DNA from: Saprospiraceae bacterium
Lineage (GTDB): Bacteria; Bacteroidota; Bacteroidia; Chitinophagales; Saprospiraceae
Assembly (NCBI GenBank): GCA_013001975.1
Contig: JABDKX010000076.1
Coordinates: forward strand, 1 to 64,000
Reading direction: 5' to 3'
Length of the DNA stretch: 64,000 nucleotides
In this document: positions 28,858 through 37,753 of the stretch, piece after piece
Layout: every line of letters starts with the position of its first letter
Position numbering within the stretch: position 1 is the stretch's first letter
Made by a program: the position numbers and the translations under genes
Notes under the pieces: generated by a model
The model's input: only the letters and a program-made list of their open reading frames with translations
The model's database searches: none
What the model was told of the DNA's origin: nothing

Positions 28858-30183
28858 ATGGCTAAGAAAAGCACAAAAAACGTATTAGCTGCTCCAGCAA
28901 AAGGAAAACTTGGTATTCTAATGCCAGGAATGGGTGCAGTAGCAACAACTTTCATGGCAGGAGTTTTAGCCGTGAATAAAAATTTAGCTCAACCAATTGG
29001 TTCTTTATCTCAAATGGGAAGAATCAGAATTGGCAAAAGGACTAATAAGAATAACCAACCACTTATGAAGGACGTAGTGCCTATTCAAGATTTAAAGAAA
29101 GTTGCTTTCGGAGGTTGGGATATTTTTAGAGACAATATGTATGAAGCAGCAGTACATGCTGATGTACTAGACATCAACCTTCTTAATAAGCTTAAAGCAC
29201 CATTATCTAAGATAAAGCCAATGAAAGCTGTTTTTGATAAGCAATATGTCAAAAAATTAGATGGCCCTCACGTCAAAAAGGGGAAAACTAAGATGGATTT
29301 GGCCAAGGCAGTTATGGCTGATATCAAAAAGTTTAAAAAAGAAAACAAGTGTGACAGATTGGTTATGGTTTGGTGTGGATCCACTGAGATTTACATTGAA
29401 GAATCTGCTGTACACAAAACAATTGCCGCATTCGAAAAAGGCTTGGAAAAGAACAGCAAATTAATTGCACCAAGTATGATTTATGCATATGCAGCTATTA
29501 AAATGGGAATTCCATATGCTAACGGTGCGCCTAACCTTTCTTGCGATGTTCCTGCACTTGTTGATCTTGCTAAAGAAACACAAACACCTATTGCAGGTAA
29601 AGATTTCAAAACAGGACAAACTTTAATGAAAACCATTCTTGCGCCAGGTTTAAAAGCCAGAGCACTTAAAATTGATGGTTGGTTTTCAACAAACATATTA
29701 GGTAACAGAGATGGAGAAGTACTTGACGATCCAGATAACTTTAAAACTAAAGAAGTTTCTAAATTAGGTGTATTGGAACAAATACTTGAGCCTAAGTTAT
29801 ATCCAGAACTTTATAAAGATTTCTATCATAAAGTGAGAATCAATTATTACCCGCCACGTGGTGATAACAAAGAAGGTTGGGATAACATCGATATCGCTGG
29901 TTGGTTAAATTATCCGATGCAAATCAAAATCGATTTCTTATGTAGAGATTCTATTTTAGCTGCACCGATCGTATTAGACCTAGCCTTATTTTTAGATCTG
30001 GCTAAAAGATCAAATATGTCAGGAATTCAAGAATGGTTATCTTTCTACTTGAAATCACCACAGGCACCTGCAGGTCGCTACCCTATTCACGACATATTTA
30101 AGCAATTACATAAATTAGAAAATACAATTCGCCACATTGGTGATGAGGATTTAATCACGCATTTGGGATTAGATTACGAATAA
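28858..30183 (+). CDS. ino1: myo-Inositol-1-phosphate synthase
   Basis: 441 residues. The N-terminal LGILMPGMGAVATTFMAG is the NAD-binding loop. Family motifs seen are FGGWDIFRDNMYEAA, GIPYANGAPNLSCDVP, the catalytic-site IAGKDFKTGQT and STNILGNRDGEVL. It converts glucose 6-phosphate to inositol 3-phosphate using NAD in the cytoplasm. The IDFLCRDSILAAPIVLDLA segment and the length match the bacterial/eukaryote-like branch. It has no gap to the next gene (stop and start are adjacent), so the two are translationally linked. It supplies the head group for the lipid cluster. Confidence 0.93.
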   Translation: MAKKSTKNVLAAPAKGKLGILMPGMGAVATTFMAGVLAVNKNLAQPIGSLSQMGRIRIGKRTNKNNQPLMKDVVPIQDLKKVAFGGWDIFRDNMYEAAVHADVLDINLLNKLKAPLSKIKPMKAVFDKQYVKKLDGPHVKKGKTKMDLAKAVMADIKKFKKENKCDRLVMVWCGSTEIYIEESAVHKTIAAFEKGLEKNSKLIAPSMIYAYAAIKMGIPYANGAPNLSCDVPALVDLAKETQTPIAGKDFKTGQTLMKTILAPGLKARALKIDGWFSTNILGNRDGEVLDDPDNFKTKEVSKLGVLEQILEPKLYPELYKDFYHKVRINYYPPRGDNKEGWDNIDIAGWLNYPMQIKIDFLCRDSILAAPIVLDLALFLDLAKRSNMSGIQEWLSFYLKSPQAPAGRYPIHDIFKQLHKLENTIRHIGDEDLITHLGLDYE

Positions 30184-30645
30184 ATGTGGCTTCATAAAGC
30201 TGTAACAACCGTTTTCGGTTTAGGATTTGCTCCTTTTGCACCAGGTACTTTTGGCGCACTTGGAGCAATTCTTTTTTATTATATTTTATTAATGTCCGGT
30301 ATCGACTTGTCTTTACCTATTCTTATTTTTCTCATCGTTTCCATTACTCTACTAGGAGTTTACTCAACCAAAAAGGTAATTCCCGAATGGGGAGATGATC
30401 CTTCAAAAGTAGTAGTTGATGAATTCGTAGGCATCTTGGTCACAATGATTTTGATTCCTGTTACACACACCAATCTTTGGCTTGGTTTTATCTTATTTCG
30501 TTTTTTTGATATCTTAAAACCCTTAGGTATCAGGTGGGTTGATAAAAACCTAAAAGATGCTTGGGGTGTCATGCTTGATGATGTATTAGCAGGCGTCTAT
30601 GCATGTATCTCGCTACACGCTTTGAATTACTTTTTTAATTTTTAA
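30184..30645 (+). CDS. pgpA: Phosphatidylglycerophosphatase A-like membrane phosphatase
   Basis: 153 residues, four hydrophobic segments, no signal peptide. PgpA family motifs are present: GLGFAPFAPGTFGALGA near the N-terminus, VVDEFVGILVTM with acidic residues, FRFFDILKPLGIRWVDK and a closing DDVLAGVYA. The family removes phosphate from phosphatidylglycerol phosphate at the inner membrane. Directly behind the inositol-phosphate synthase, it may instead act on phosphatidylinositol phosphate; that is inference from position. The start follows the previous stop with no gap. Confidence 0.82.
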   Translation: MWLHKAVTTVFGLGFAPFAPGTFGALGAILFYYILLMSGIDLSLPILIFLIVSITLLGVYSTKKVIPEWGDDPSKVVVDEFVGILVTMILIPVTHTNLWLGFILFRFFDILKPLGIRWVDKNLKDAWGVMLDDVLAGVYACISLHALNYFFNF

Positions 30646-31046
30646 TTCAGTTAGCTATCAGCAATGTACCTTTCATAAAATCCTTTTTCAGATCTCAAAT
30701 TGGGGCCATTACTGCTACAGGAGTTGACATTTCTAGTCTGTTCATCCTAACTGAATATCTTAAAATCTATTACGTCATTTCTGCAGGCATTGCAAGCGGT
30801 CTCGGAGCCATCGTCAGTTTTACTATTTTAAGATATTGGGCTTTCGAAAAAAGAGATAAACCCATCATATCACAAATTTCAAAATACATCATTGTAAGTA
30901 TTTTAATTCTGCTGCTAAACATGGGAGGTATTTATATTTTTACTGACATAGCAGGCTTCAATTATCTTATCGCTAAAATTATCATTGCTGTTTTAATTGG
31001 TGTTTTTATAAGCTTTCCATTATTCAGATATTGGGTGTATAAATAA
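30645..31046 (+). CDS. GtrA family membrane protein without ATG/GTG/TTG start
   Basis: An open frame from 30639 to the TAA at 31044 encodes about 133 residues with four hydrophobic spans. FFRSQIGAITATGVDISSLFILTE, SFTILRYWAFEK and the closing FPLFRYWVYK match the GtrA family, which is thought to move polyprenyl- or lipid-linked sugars across the membrane. No ATG, GTG or TTG lies in frame before the family motifs. The best candidate is ATT at 30645, which overlaps the pgpA stop by one base in the same way as a TAATG junction. The alternative is a one-base loss near 30673, because an ATG at 30664 opens the other frame (stop after four codons). Real GtrA homology is confident; the start is not. 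Confidence 0.7.
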   Translation: MQLAISNVPFIKSFFRSQIGAITATGVDISSLFILTEYLKIYYVISAGIASGLGAIVSFTILRYWAFEKRDKPIISQISKYIIVSILILLLNMGGIYIFTDIAGFNYLIAKIIIAVLIGVFISFPLFRYWVYK

Positions 31047-31116
31047 AGATTCTCATCTATTTTTAACATCAGAATAAATTGCAAACTTGTATTTTTAGAA
31101 TTCTTAACACTAAACA

Positions 31117-31590
31117 ATGGAAAACGCTATTCAATTAGCAAACAGATTTAGGGAGGTTCTTTTAAATGGTAAGTGGGTCGCCAATACAAATTACAACGAG
31201 CAAATTTCTCAAGTAACGTTTGAGCAAGCCATTAAAAAAGTGGGCACACTCAATACAATTGCCTTATTGACTTACCACATCAATTATTACTTAGAAGGTG
31301 TGCTAAATTTTTTCAATACTGGAAAAATGGAAATCAGCGATAAATTCAGCTTTGAAATGCCCCCATTAAATCATGATTCTGATTGGATTCAATTAAAAAG
31401 TAATATTTTAAAGAATGCTGAAAATTTTGCGCTAGCAATAGAACAAATGTCTGATACAAAATTAGAATCTGTTTTTCTTGATAAAAAATATGGGACCTAT
31501 AGAAGAAATATTGAAGGCATGATTGAACATTGTTACTATCATCTTGGACAGATTGTTCTTATAAGGAAAATGATTAATGATCAACCATAA
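31117..31590 (+). CDS. DinB superfamily protein (DUF1572-like)
   Basis: 157 residues, all-helical in look. Histidines of the DinB metal site appear as ALLTYHINYYLEGVL and near the end as IEHCYYHLGQIVLIRKMI. Proteins of this four-helix family bind a divalent metal and include thiol-dependent transferases such as bacillithiol S-transferase, which would fit with bshB1 in the window, although that is only suggestive. It stands alone between the lipid cluster and minus-strand genes. Confidence 0.78.
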   Translation: MENAIQLANRFREVLLNGKWVANTNYNEQISQVTFEQAIKKVGTLNTIALLTYHINYYLEGVLNFFNTGKMEISDKFSFEMPPLNHDSDWIQLKSNILKNAENFALAIEQMSDTKLESVFLDKKYGTYRRNIEGMIEHCYYHLGQIVLIRKMINDQP

Positions 31591-31673
31591 TCTCAAACCC
31601 ACTTAGCAAACTGCAATCAGATATGATTAATTATCAATTAGAAAATGCAATTTAATTTTTACCACAACAATTT

Positions 31674-31841
31674 TTAATAATACTCATCTTGAGTTCTCGT
31701 ATTAATAAATAAAGCTGCCAAAACACCAGGCGCCCAAGCGCAAAGCGTCAGCATAAAAACTATAAAAATAGAACCGCAACCTTTATCAATAACAGCTAAA
31801 GGTGGAAACAATACACAAATGATGGATCGGAATAATGACAT
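31674..31841 (-). CDS. YqaE/Pmp3 family small membrane protein
   Basis: 55 residues. The protein reads MSLFRSIICVLFPPLAVIDK, then GCGSIFIVFMLTLCAWAPG, then VLAALFINTRTQDEYY. The PPLAV-x2-KGCG core and the W-x-PG turn between two membrane helices are the hallmarks of the Pmp3/YqaE proteolipid family, linked to membrane potential and salt or cold stress. It is easily missed because of its length. It converges with the DinB gene and stands alone, with no partner within 90 bp. Confidence 0.85.
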   Translation of the reverse strand: MSLFRSIICVLFPPLAVIDKGCGSIFIVFMLTLCAWAPGVLAALFINTRTQDEYY

Positions 31842-31935
31842 TAAATTTTGTTTTAATTATGACTTTCAAACCAATAACATAATGTCTAATAATCATTGTT
31901 TCCAGAAAAGCGGTTATTAGATCAACTTAAGATTA

Positions 31936-32421
31936 TTAAGGATTAATATCTTCAGTTTTCACAGAAACCTTGGAAGTGTTTTCTACTTCAGACCATGTTG
32001 ACCAAATATCATCAACCAGTTTTTTAAAGGTTGTACTATCAGGAGTAAGATATATTTTGTCAAATAAGACATGCATCTCTCCTCTCAATTTCGGATAATC
32101 ATCAGTAACTGATTTAGCTTTTTTCCAAGCTTCAATGTGATTTAAAAAAGCCTCTTTAAATGTAATTGGGCAATCTTCAAATGGTAAAGATTCTAACTTT
32201 TGTGTGTAATAATCTATTGTGAAACTTAACGATAACTTTTCACACATTTCATTCCTGATTTTACCAAGCTGGCTATCCACTAATAATACATGATCTATAC
32301 AAGCTTGATCAGGTTCAACCTGTGTCTTATTATTTAAATAAGAATTTGTCTTACTTTGACATGATTGATTGAGCGTGAGTACGCCCAGAAATAATAAAAA
32401 CAGACTGCTTAATTTTTTCAT
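31936..32421 (-). CDS. Hypothetical lipoprotein
   Basis: 161 residues with a lipoprotein signal (MKKLSSLFLLFLGVLTLNQSC, lipobox Cys at about 21). The mature part is mostly helical and charged, with four further Cys-containing or acidic segments such as EPDQACIDHVLL and FEDCPITFKEAFLNHIEAWKKAK. I do not recognise the family. It is 18 bp downstream of the SRPBCC gene on the same strand, so it may be co-transcribed with it. Confidence 0.72.
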   Translation of the reverse strand: MKKLSSLFLLFLGVLTLNQSCQSKTNSYLNNKTQVEPDQACIDHVLLVDSQLGKIRNEMCEKLSLSFTIDYYTQKLESLPFEDCPITFKEAFLNHIEAWKKAKSVTDDYPKLRGEMHVLFDKIYLTPDSTTFKKLVDDIWSTWSEVENTSKVSVKTEDINP

Positions 32422-32439
32422 ATAGCCTAAATATTAAAA

Positions 32440-32862
32440 TCATTCTCCAGTATATGGTCTGCCTTGTCCAGTCTCACATAGCAACTTCAAACTTTCCATA
32501 AATCTGCCCCAATGAAAATTACAAACACCGTAATAATCTGTTTCATGAGCCCAATTTAAATGTGAAAATTTAAGATACGTTTCCCCTTCTAATTCTTCTA
32601 ACTCAAACCTAACATCTGTTCCAATCCATTCTTTGTCACCATCTAAACATTTCCACAATACAAACCTGGGAGGATTGAGTTCAACAATTTTCATTTTATT
32701 AAAATACTTTTCACTAAAGCTGAAGTGATTAACAAATCCAACTTCTGGCTTTGCTGTTGCTTCTATAGTCCACCAACCTCTCAATCCTTCTTGAGTCGTT
32801 ATTGCTTTATATACTTCCTGAAGCGTTGCTTTTATCACCAAATTGTGTCGTAAATTTGCCAT
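32440..32862 (-). CDS. SRPBCC/AHSA1-type START-like protein
   Basis: 140 residues. The N-terminal VIKATLQEVYKAITTQEGLRGWW and GFVNHFSFSEKYF, the FVLWKCLDGDKEWIGTDVRFELEE strand and the closing helix GRFMESLKLLCETG match the AHSA1-like branch of the SRPBCC fold, a hydrophobic-ligand pocket. No catalytic residue can be named. It leads the pair with the downstream lipoprotein. Confidence 0.82.
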   Translation of the reverse strand: MANLRHNLVIKATLQEVYKAITTQEGLRGWWTIEATAKPEVGFVNHFSFSEKYFNKMKIVELNPPRFVLWKCLDGDKEWIGTDVRFELEELEGETYLKFSHLNWAHETDYYGVCNFHWGRFMESLKLLCETGQGRPYTGE

Positions 32863-33036
32863 ACTTATCTGTTATTCCGCACTAATAAAAACTATCAAGA
32901 TAATAAAGAGAACATACAAATGCTTAAAAACAATGTAATTTATCCTTGTTTTAATTCTAAAACGCCTAAAATTAATGTGAAAACTATTAGATTTTGAATT
33001 ACCCAAATTTAAGTAATTGACTAAATTTGATAAACT

Positions 33037-33456
33037 TTACGCTAGGATTTGACTTCCTTCACTTTCAGTTGGCATTCTACAAGCGTCCCGCTTTCCGAAC
33101 CATTTATACCTATTTTTTGCGATAAAATTATATACCCTATCACGAATGAATTTCGGCACTACTCGAAATATCAATACAGATTTCCAAAGACCATTTAAAG
33201 AAGAAATGGCTAACAATGCTGCATCAGACCTGTAATATGTTTTACCATCTTTTATATAAATAACTGTATCAATATTTTTTAAATCTGAAGCTGATAATGT
33301 AGAAGAAGCTGTTTTTCCTTGTAAGGAAGCGAAATATAATTTTCCAGATTTATCACGACTTATGAGAAAGTCAACAAACGAATTGCAAATAGTGCAAACA
33401 CCATCAAAAAAAATAATGTTTTTATCGGTTATGATATTTGAATTCATACTATCCAA
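33037..33456 (-). CDS. DCC family thiol-disulfide oxidoreductase-like protein
   Basis: 139 residues. The sequence IIFFDGVCTICNSFVDFLIS carries the DxxCxxC motif that names the DCC/DUF393 family, and FASLQGKTA plus ADAALLAISSLNGLWKSVLIFRVVP follow as usual. The fold is thioredoxin-like, but activity has hardly been tested. An in-frame ATG three codons later is an alternative start. It is a single minus-strand gene with 118 bp of AT-rich spacer to its upstream neighbour. Confidence 0.85.
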   Translation of the reverse strand: MDSMNSNIITDKNIIFFDGVCTICNSFVDFLISRDKSGKLYFASLQGKTASSTLSASDLKNIDTVIYIKDGKTYYRSDAALLAISSLNGLWKSVLIFRVVPKFIRDRVYNFIAKNRYKWFGKRDACRMPTESEGSQILA

Positions 33457-33574
33457 TCAGATAAAATTCTATTAAATACATTATTACTTTTAAAACAAGG
33501 TTTAGATAAAAAAGATCTCATAATGAATAAGTCTATTGAATTATGAAAAATGAATGTGTCAGAGAAAGTTAATA

Positions 33575-34741
33575 TTACTTATTTGCCCATGCAGATAAAA
33601 TGGCCTCTTCTCTATTAAAAACAGTTTCCATATTCTTTAGATACTTATCCCTTCTTTCATTTGTGAGGGCATCAGATTGCCACCAATCATACGTATCCTT
33701 AATCGTTTGGGATAAAGGTCTGAAAGTTAATCCTTGCTCAAGCGCTCTCTTATTATTAATCTTGGCAGATCCAACATTATTACCTACAGGCATAATCCAA
33801 GGTACAATATGATGCACATTTTGCTCAATCAAGAAATCGTAATCATTGACATATGTAAATGTTTTTTCAGACTTAAAATCTTTTTCTGCAGCGTCAACAA
33901 ATTGATACATAGTTTGAGAATTCTGTGGGCCTACAATATTATAGGTTCCGCTACTTTTTGACTCGGCCAATCTGATCATAAATTCTGCAGCGTCTCTAAC
34001 ATCTAAATATTGAACCTCATCCGCCTCCTTTCCTGGAACTAAAATATTTCCTCCTTGAGCAAGTCGCAATGGCCAATGAATGAATCTATCTGATTTGTCA
34101 CCAGGTCCAATCATATAAGTTGGTCTTGCCAAAATCGTTCGGTCCTTACCAAATATATTTTTTGCTGCTAGTTCTGAATTTGTTTTCATGACGCCATACC
34201 AATACTCAATTTTCATTTCTTCATCTTCTATCCCCTCTGGTTCTTCCATTAGTAGCTCAGTATCTTCTCCTATATCATTCCCTAGGTAAGGATAATAAAC
34301 ACCGGTAGATGACGTATATAGGTATAGTTCAACATTATCCTTCAACAACTCAGCCGACTTATTTGTCCACTCAACATTACGACCAGAATTATCAATCACA
34401 ACATCCCATTTACGATTCTCAAGTGCAGTTAAATTATCAGCCCTGTCACCTATCAGGGACTCAACCTGATCAAATAATGAAGTGTGAATAGTTGGTTGCG
34501 TCTTTCCTCTTGTAAATGTAGTAACTGTATGCCCTCGTTTTAAAGCATAAGCTATTTGGTGAGGACCTAAAAAACTGGTGCCCCCCAATATCAATATTTT
34601 TAAAGGACTGGGCTTCACTTCATCTGTTGGCTTTTTTGATTCCGCAGGTGAGGTACAACTTATCATCTTTGTGCCAAATAATGGAAGACCAACCCCTAGT
34701 AACAATCCTTTTTTAGAAAACTTTCTCCTTGTTATTTTCAT
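33575..34741 (-). CDS. Tat-signal NAD-dependent epimerase/reductase
   Basis: 388 residues. The N-terminus MKITRRKFSKKGLLLGVGLP is a twin-arginine signal and is followed by a lipobox-like MISC at about residues 26-29, so the protein is probably exported folded and perhaps lipidated. An extended SDR domain follows, with LILGGTSFLGPH for NAD binding, STGVYYPY, EYWYGVMKTNSE with the Tyr/Lys pair, and ARPTYMIGPGDKSDRFIHW. An exported NAD-enzyme brings its cofactor along folded, as in other Tat oxidoreductases; the substrate is unknown. It lies 20 bp after the T9SS protein gene on the same strand. Confidence 0.85.
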   Translation of the reverse strand: MKITRRKFSKKGLLLGVGLPLFGTKMISCTSPAESKKPTDEVKPSPLKILILGGTSFLGPHQIAYALKRGHTVTTFTRGKTQPTIHTSLFDQVESLIGDRADNLTALENRKWDVVIDNSGRNVEWTNKSAELLKDNVELYLYTSSTGVYYPYLGNDIGEDTELLMEEPEGIEDEEMKIEYWYGVMKTNSELAAKNIFGKDRTILARPTYMIGPGDKSDRFIHWPLRLAQGGNILVPGKEADEVQYLDVRDAAEFMIRLAESKSSGTYNIVGPQNSQTMYQFVDAAEKDFKSEKTFTYVNDYDFLIEQNVHHIVPWIMPVGNNVGSAKINNKRALEQGLTFRPLSQTIKDTYDWWQSDALTNERRDKYLKNMETVFNREEAILSAWANK

Positions 34742-34761
34742 AATTTAATATTTATAAAAAA

Positions 34762-36621
34762 CTACTCAGACACTATTAAAGATTGACTCGCAATTTTTGT
34801 TCGGCCACTATTCACGGCAATTATATAGTGTCCTGCAGACAAGGTGGAAATATCAAAACTAAATTCATTAAGACCGCTTTTGATTGAAGTCGATGCATAT
34901 AATTTATCTACTAAAGCTCCATTTTGATTGAATAGTAAAATTTCAATATCAGAACTTAATTCTCCAATTTCAAACGTCATTGAAAACCTTTCAGCTACTG
35001 GATTTGGGAATACTCTAATTTCATTATTTGAAATCTCTTGTTCTAAAACAGGAGTGGCAGTCGATGGTCTGGTCAGTTTAACTACCCAAGGCATGTTTAC
35101 ACGCGCAGAATTGCCATAGAATCCAGAAATCCAACAAGTTCCTGGATCCGAAAAATCTCGTTGAGAACCTGCATAGTCTCCCCATCTTTCTAAGGGACCG
35201 GAAATCATACCTATATAACCTTCTCCATCTTTAATACTTATGATGTCAGAGTAACCAAATACTGGGTCATAGTAAACTGCAGAGATTCCTGTATTCAGAT
35301 TTTTAGCGGTATGCCCAAAAGTCAATATGACATCATTTTCACCTGGATCAATGCCTGTATGTGTAATACCTGGATATCCGATTTCAAATTCAGGACCAAT
35401 TAAATGACGTAAATTTACATCTCGTCCACCTGAAACATCGAATATAGTTCCGTGATAAATACCGGCTTTATTGTTAGATAAGTTTCTTGTGTTACCCACA
35501 AATTGAATTTCATTATCTAAGTAAAACGCTTCAAGTACACGTGCATCGTTTGTTTGAAGTTCGCCAAAAAACATCTCTGCATTAGGTGGCACCCCATAAG
35601 CTACATCAGATATAAGCACATCAATTTCAATAGAGGTATTGGGATCATTTATCCCTCCTCTAAGTTCGACTAGAAAGAAAGTATCATTCTCTACTGAAAA
35701 ATTTCTATTTGAAAGAAAGTAAGTACTGGCTTCCAGACTTTCGTCCGCACTTTCTACTGGACACAAGTTTCTAATAAAAGTACTCCCAGAAACAATATCT
35801 TGGTATAAATTAGTTACCAGAGGTACTCCAGCATATCCGTTCGTTTTATCGATTTGCCACAGAACCGTTTCAGCAAATCCAGTTTGCCAAGGTTGGTTAT
35901 CAAAGATCAAATTTCCAGTTACAACTAAATCGGTTTGTGTCACATTTATCATTGGGTAATCAGTCCATGTGGTATCATTATTTGGATTGCCAGTCAGCTC
36001 GTAAACATGCCAATCCCCTGTTGCATCGTTAGTTGCTGAAAATGCTACTATGATATTCGTGTTTTCACTATCAGATCCATGTAGAAAAACAATAATGAAT
36101 CTATCTGCTTCTGTATCATACAGTACTCGAGGATCAAAAAACCTATCTGGAAGATTTAATACCTCTGCCAATGATTCCAATGAAAAGCCAACCAAATCAT
36201 CACCACCAGAAGACTTAATAGCTATCTGAGAATTCATAGCTGAAATGACTTGACCTCCATTTGTTGCTAAATGATTATCTAACGGTATTCCTACATCCGG
36301 AGAAATTAATCCCGAGAAGGAAGATATTGTTTCAGGTGGATTAACAATACTTCTCTTTGAAATGGGAAGATTATTGTTTTTAGGATGACTCAAGGTTAAT
36401 CCTTCCTTAAGTTCGCTCAGATATTTTTTATATGAATTTCCAGATACTGCTGGTGCTTCCAAATTTTTTAGATTTATAAAATAAGGATCATCAATATCAT
36501 TAAAATTTATTGTAGCGATTTTTTGAACACCTTCAAGTCTTTCTTTTTTAAATTCAACTTTTTGGCTATTTAAGCCTGTCAAAATGCTGATACTTAAGGC
36601 GATTACTGTTATTATTCTCAT
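34762..36621 (-). CDS. T9SS-exported protein with type A sorting domain
   Basis: 619 residues with a signal peptide (MRIITVIALSISILTGLNSQ). The middle 480 residues contain beta-propeller-like text (YDTEADRFIIVFLHG, WTDYPMINVTQTDLVVTGN, GEYDPVFGY-like strands, WGDYAGSQRDFSDPGTCW), which looks like a secreted protein of the exo-alpha-sialidase/propeller type, but I cannot name a family. The last 80 residues (RVFPNPVAERFSMTFEI to LSAGHYIIAV) are a T9SS type A sorting domain. It is followed at 20 bp by the Tat reductase gene. Confidence 0.8.
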   Translation of the reverse strand: MRIITVIALSISILTGLNSQKVEFKKERLEGVQKIATINFNDIDDPYFINLKNLEAPAVSGNSYKKYLSELKEGLTLSHPKNNNLPISKRSIVNPPETISSFSGLISPDVGIPLDNHLATNGGQVISAMNSQIAIKSSGGDDLVGFSLESLAEVLNLPDRFFDPRVLYDTEADRFIIVFLHGSDSENTNIIVAFSATNDATGDWHVYELTGNPNNDTTWTDYPMINVTQTDLVVTGNLIFDNQPWQTGFAETVLWQIDKTNGYAGVPLVTNLYQDIVSGSTFIRNLCPVESADESLEASTYFLSNRNFSVENDTFFLVELRGGINDPNTSIEIDVLISDVAYGVPPNAEMFFGELQTNDARVLEAFYLDNEIQFVGNTRNLSNNKAGIYHGTIFDVSGGRDVNLRHLIGPEFEIGYPGITHTGIDPGENDVILTFGHTAKNLNTGISAVYYDPVFGYSDIISIKDGEGYIGMISGPLERWGDYAGSQRDFSDPGTCWISGFYGNSARVNMPWVVKLTRPSTATPVLEQEISNNEIRVFPNPVAERFSMTFEIGELSSDIEILLFNQNGALVDKLYASTSIKSGLNEFSFDISTLSAGHYIIAVNSGRTKIASQSLIVSE

Positions 36622-36786
36622 TTTCTATATTTGAATAAACTAAATTGGTTTAGGTCTAAATGTTTGATTAACATTTATAACGATAACCACGTGAATTTAA
36701 TAAATTACATCTATTTATTAAGCAAGAACGATCAATTCAAATATTTAAACTTGATAAATTGTTCGTGATAACTTATATGAATGGAT

Positions 36787-37728
36787 TTAAAAAGGTAGGT
36801 TGGCAAGATCAACATTGCCGCCTGTCAGTATAATACCAACTTTTTTAAAGGCAAACTTTTCCTTTTCTTTTAAGAGCGCTGCAAAAGGAACAGCTGAAGA
36901 TGGTTCTACAATTATTTTCATTCTCTCCCAAATCAACCGCATTGCATTAATGATCTCTTCTTCTTCTACTCTGATAATCCTATCGACATGTTTTTGGATA
37001 ATAGGAAAATTTATGTCACCTAGATGTGTCCTTAAACCATCAGCAATAGTATTAAATGTAATATTCTTTTCAATTTGACCACTTTGTAATGAGCGATAAG
37101 CATCATCAGCTGCCATGGGCTCTCCAGCAATCGTAATACATTCCGAACCAAAAGATTTTACAGAAAGAGATGTTCCAGCTAAAAGTCCACCACCACCAAC
37201 TGGTACCATAACAACTTGAAGGCCATTTATTTCTTCCAATAATTCTTTTGCTGTCGTTCCTTGTCCGATAATAACATTTAAATCATTGGAAGGATGAAGA
37301 AATGAAGCACCCGTTTCATCTGCTATACTATCAGCAGTTGCTTTTCTCGCTTCAATTGTAGATTCACATTCAGTGACTTGCCCACCATATCCAAGTACGG
37401 CTTCCTTTTTTACTGAGGGCGCATTTTCTGGCATCACTATATAAGCTGGAATATTTAATGAACGTGCGCTTAAAGCAACCGCTTGTGCCATATTTCCTGA
37501 AGAATGTGTGACCACACCTCTTTTTTGTTGTTGTTCTGATAATTGTAAAATAGCATTGGTGGCGCCCCTCATTTTAAAGGCACCCATTCTTTGAAAATTC
37601 TCACATTTAAAATAGACTTCCGCACCCGACAGTTTATTTAAATAGGTCGAGGTCATCACTGGTGTATTGTGAATGTAAGGTTTAATTCTATTATGACAAT
37701 CTTCTATTTCTTGCTTGTAATTATGCAC
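36787..37728 (-). CDS. PLP-dependent threonine/serine dehydratase
   Basis: 313 residues, fold-type II. The PLP lysine is in FKMRGATNAI, the substrate loop is THSSGNMAQAVAL, the phosphate-cup loop is VPVGGGGLLAG, and SSAVPFAALL and LTGGNVDLANLPF close the protein. It deaminates threonine or serine to 2-ketoacids; the close relatives also include serine racemase. No ACT domain is present, so it is the short catabolic-type enzyme. The nucleoid-associated protein gene lies 25 bp upstream on the same strand. Confidence 0.85.
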   Translation of the reverse strand: MHNYKQEIEDCHNRIKPYIHNTPVMTSTYLNKLSGAEVYFKCENFQRMGAFKMRGATNAILQLSEQQQKRGVVTHSSGNMAQAVALSARSLNIPAYIVMPENAPSVKKEAVLGYGGQVTECESTIEARKATADSIADETGASFLHPSNDLNVIIGQGTTAKELLEEINGLQVVMVPVGGGGLLAGTSLSVKSFGSECITIAGEPMAADDAYRSLQSGQIEKNITFNTIADGLRTHLGDINFPIIQKHVDRIIRVEEEEIINAMRLIWERMKIIVEPSSAVPFAALLKEKEKFAFKKVGIILTGGNVDLANLPF

Positions 37729-37753
37729 ACCTTATAATTTAAGATTTCTTTTA

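Noticed and set aside
30664..30678. ATG at 30664 as the start of the GtrA gene without change
   Set aside because: Its frame stops after four codons; it would need a one-base shift to reach the GtrA frame. Kept only as an alternative explanation.
31090..31105. Near -7 element (TATTTTTA) before the DinB gene
   Set aside because: One mismatch from TAnnTTTG in very AT-rich DNA is too weak to list.
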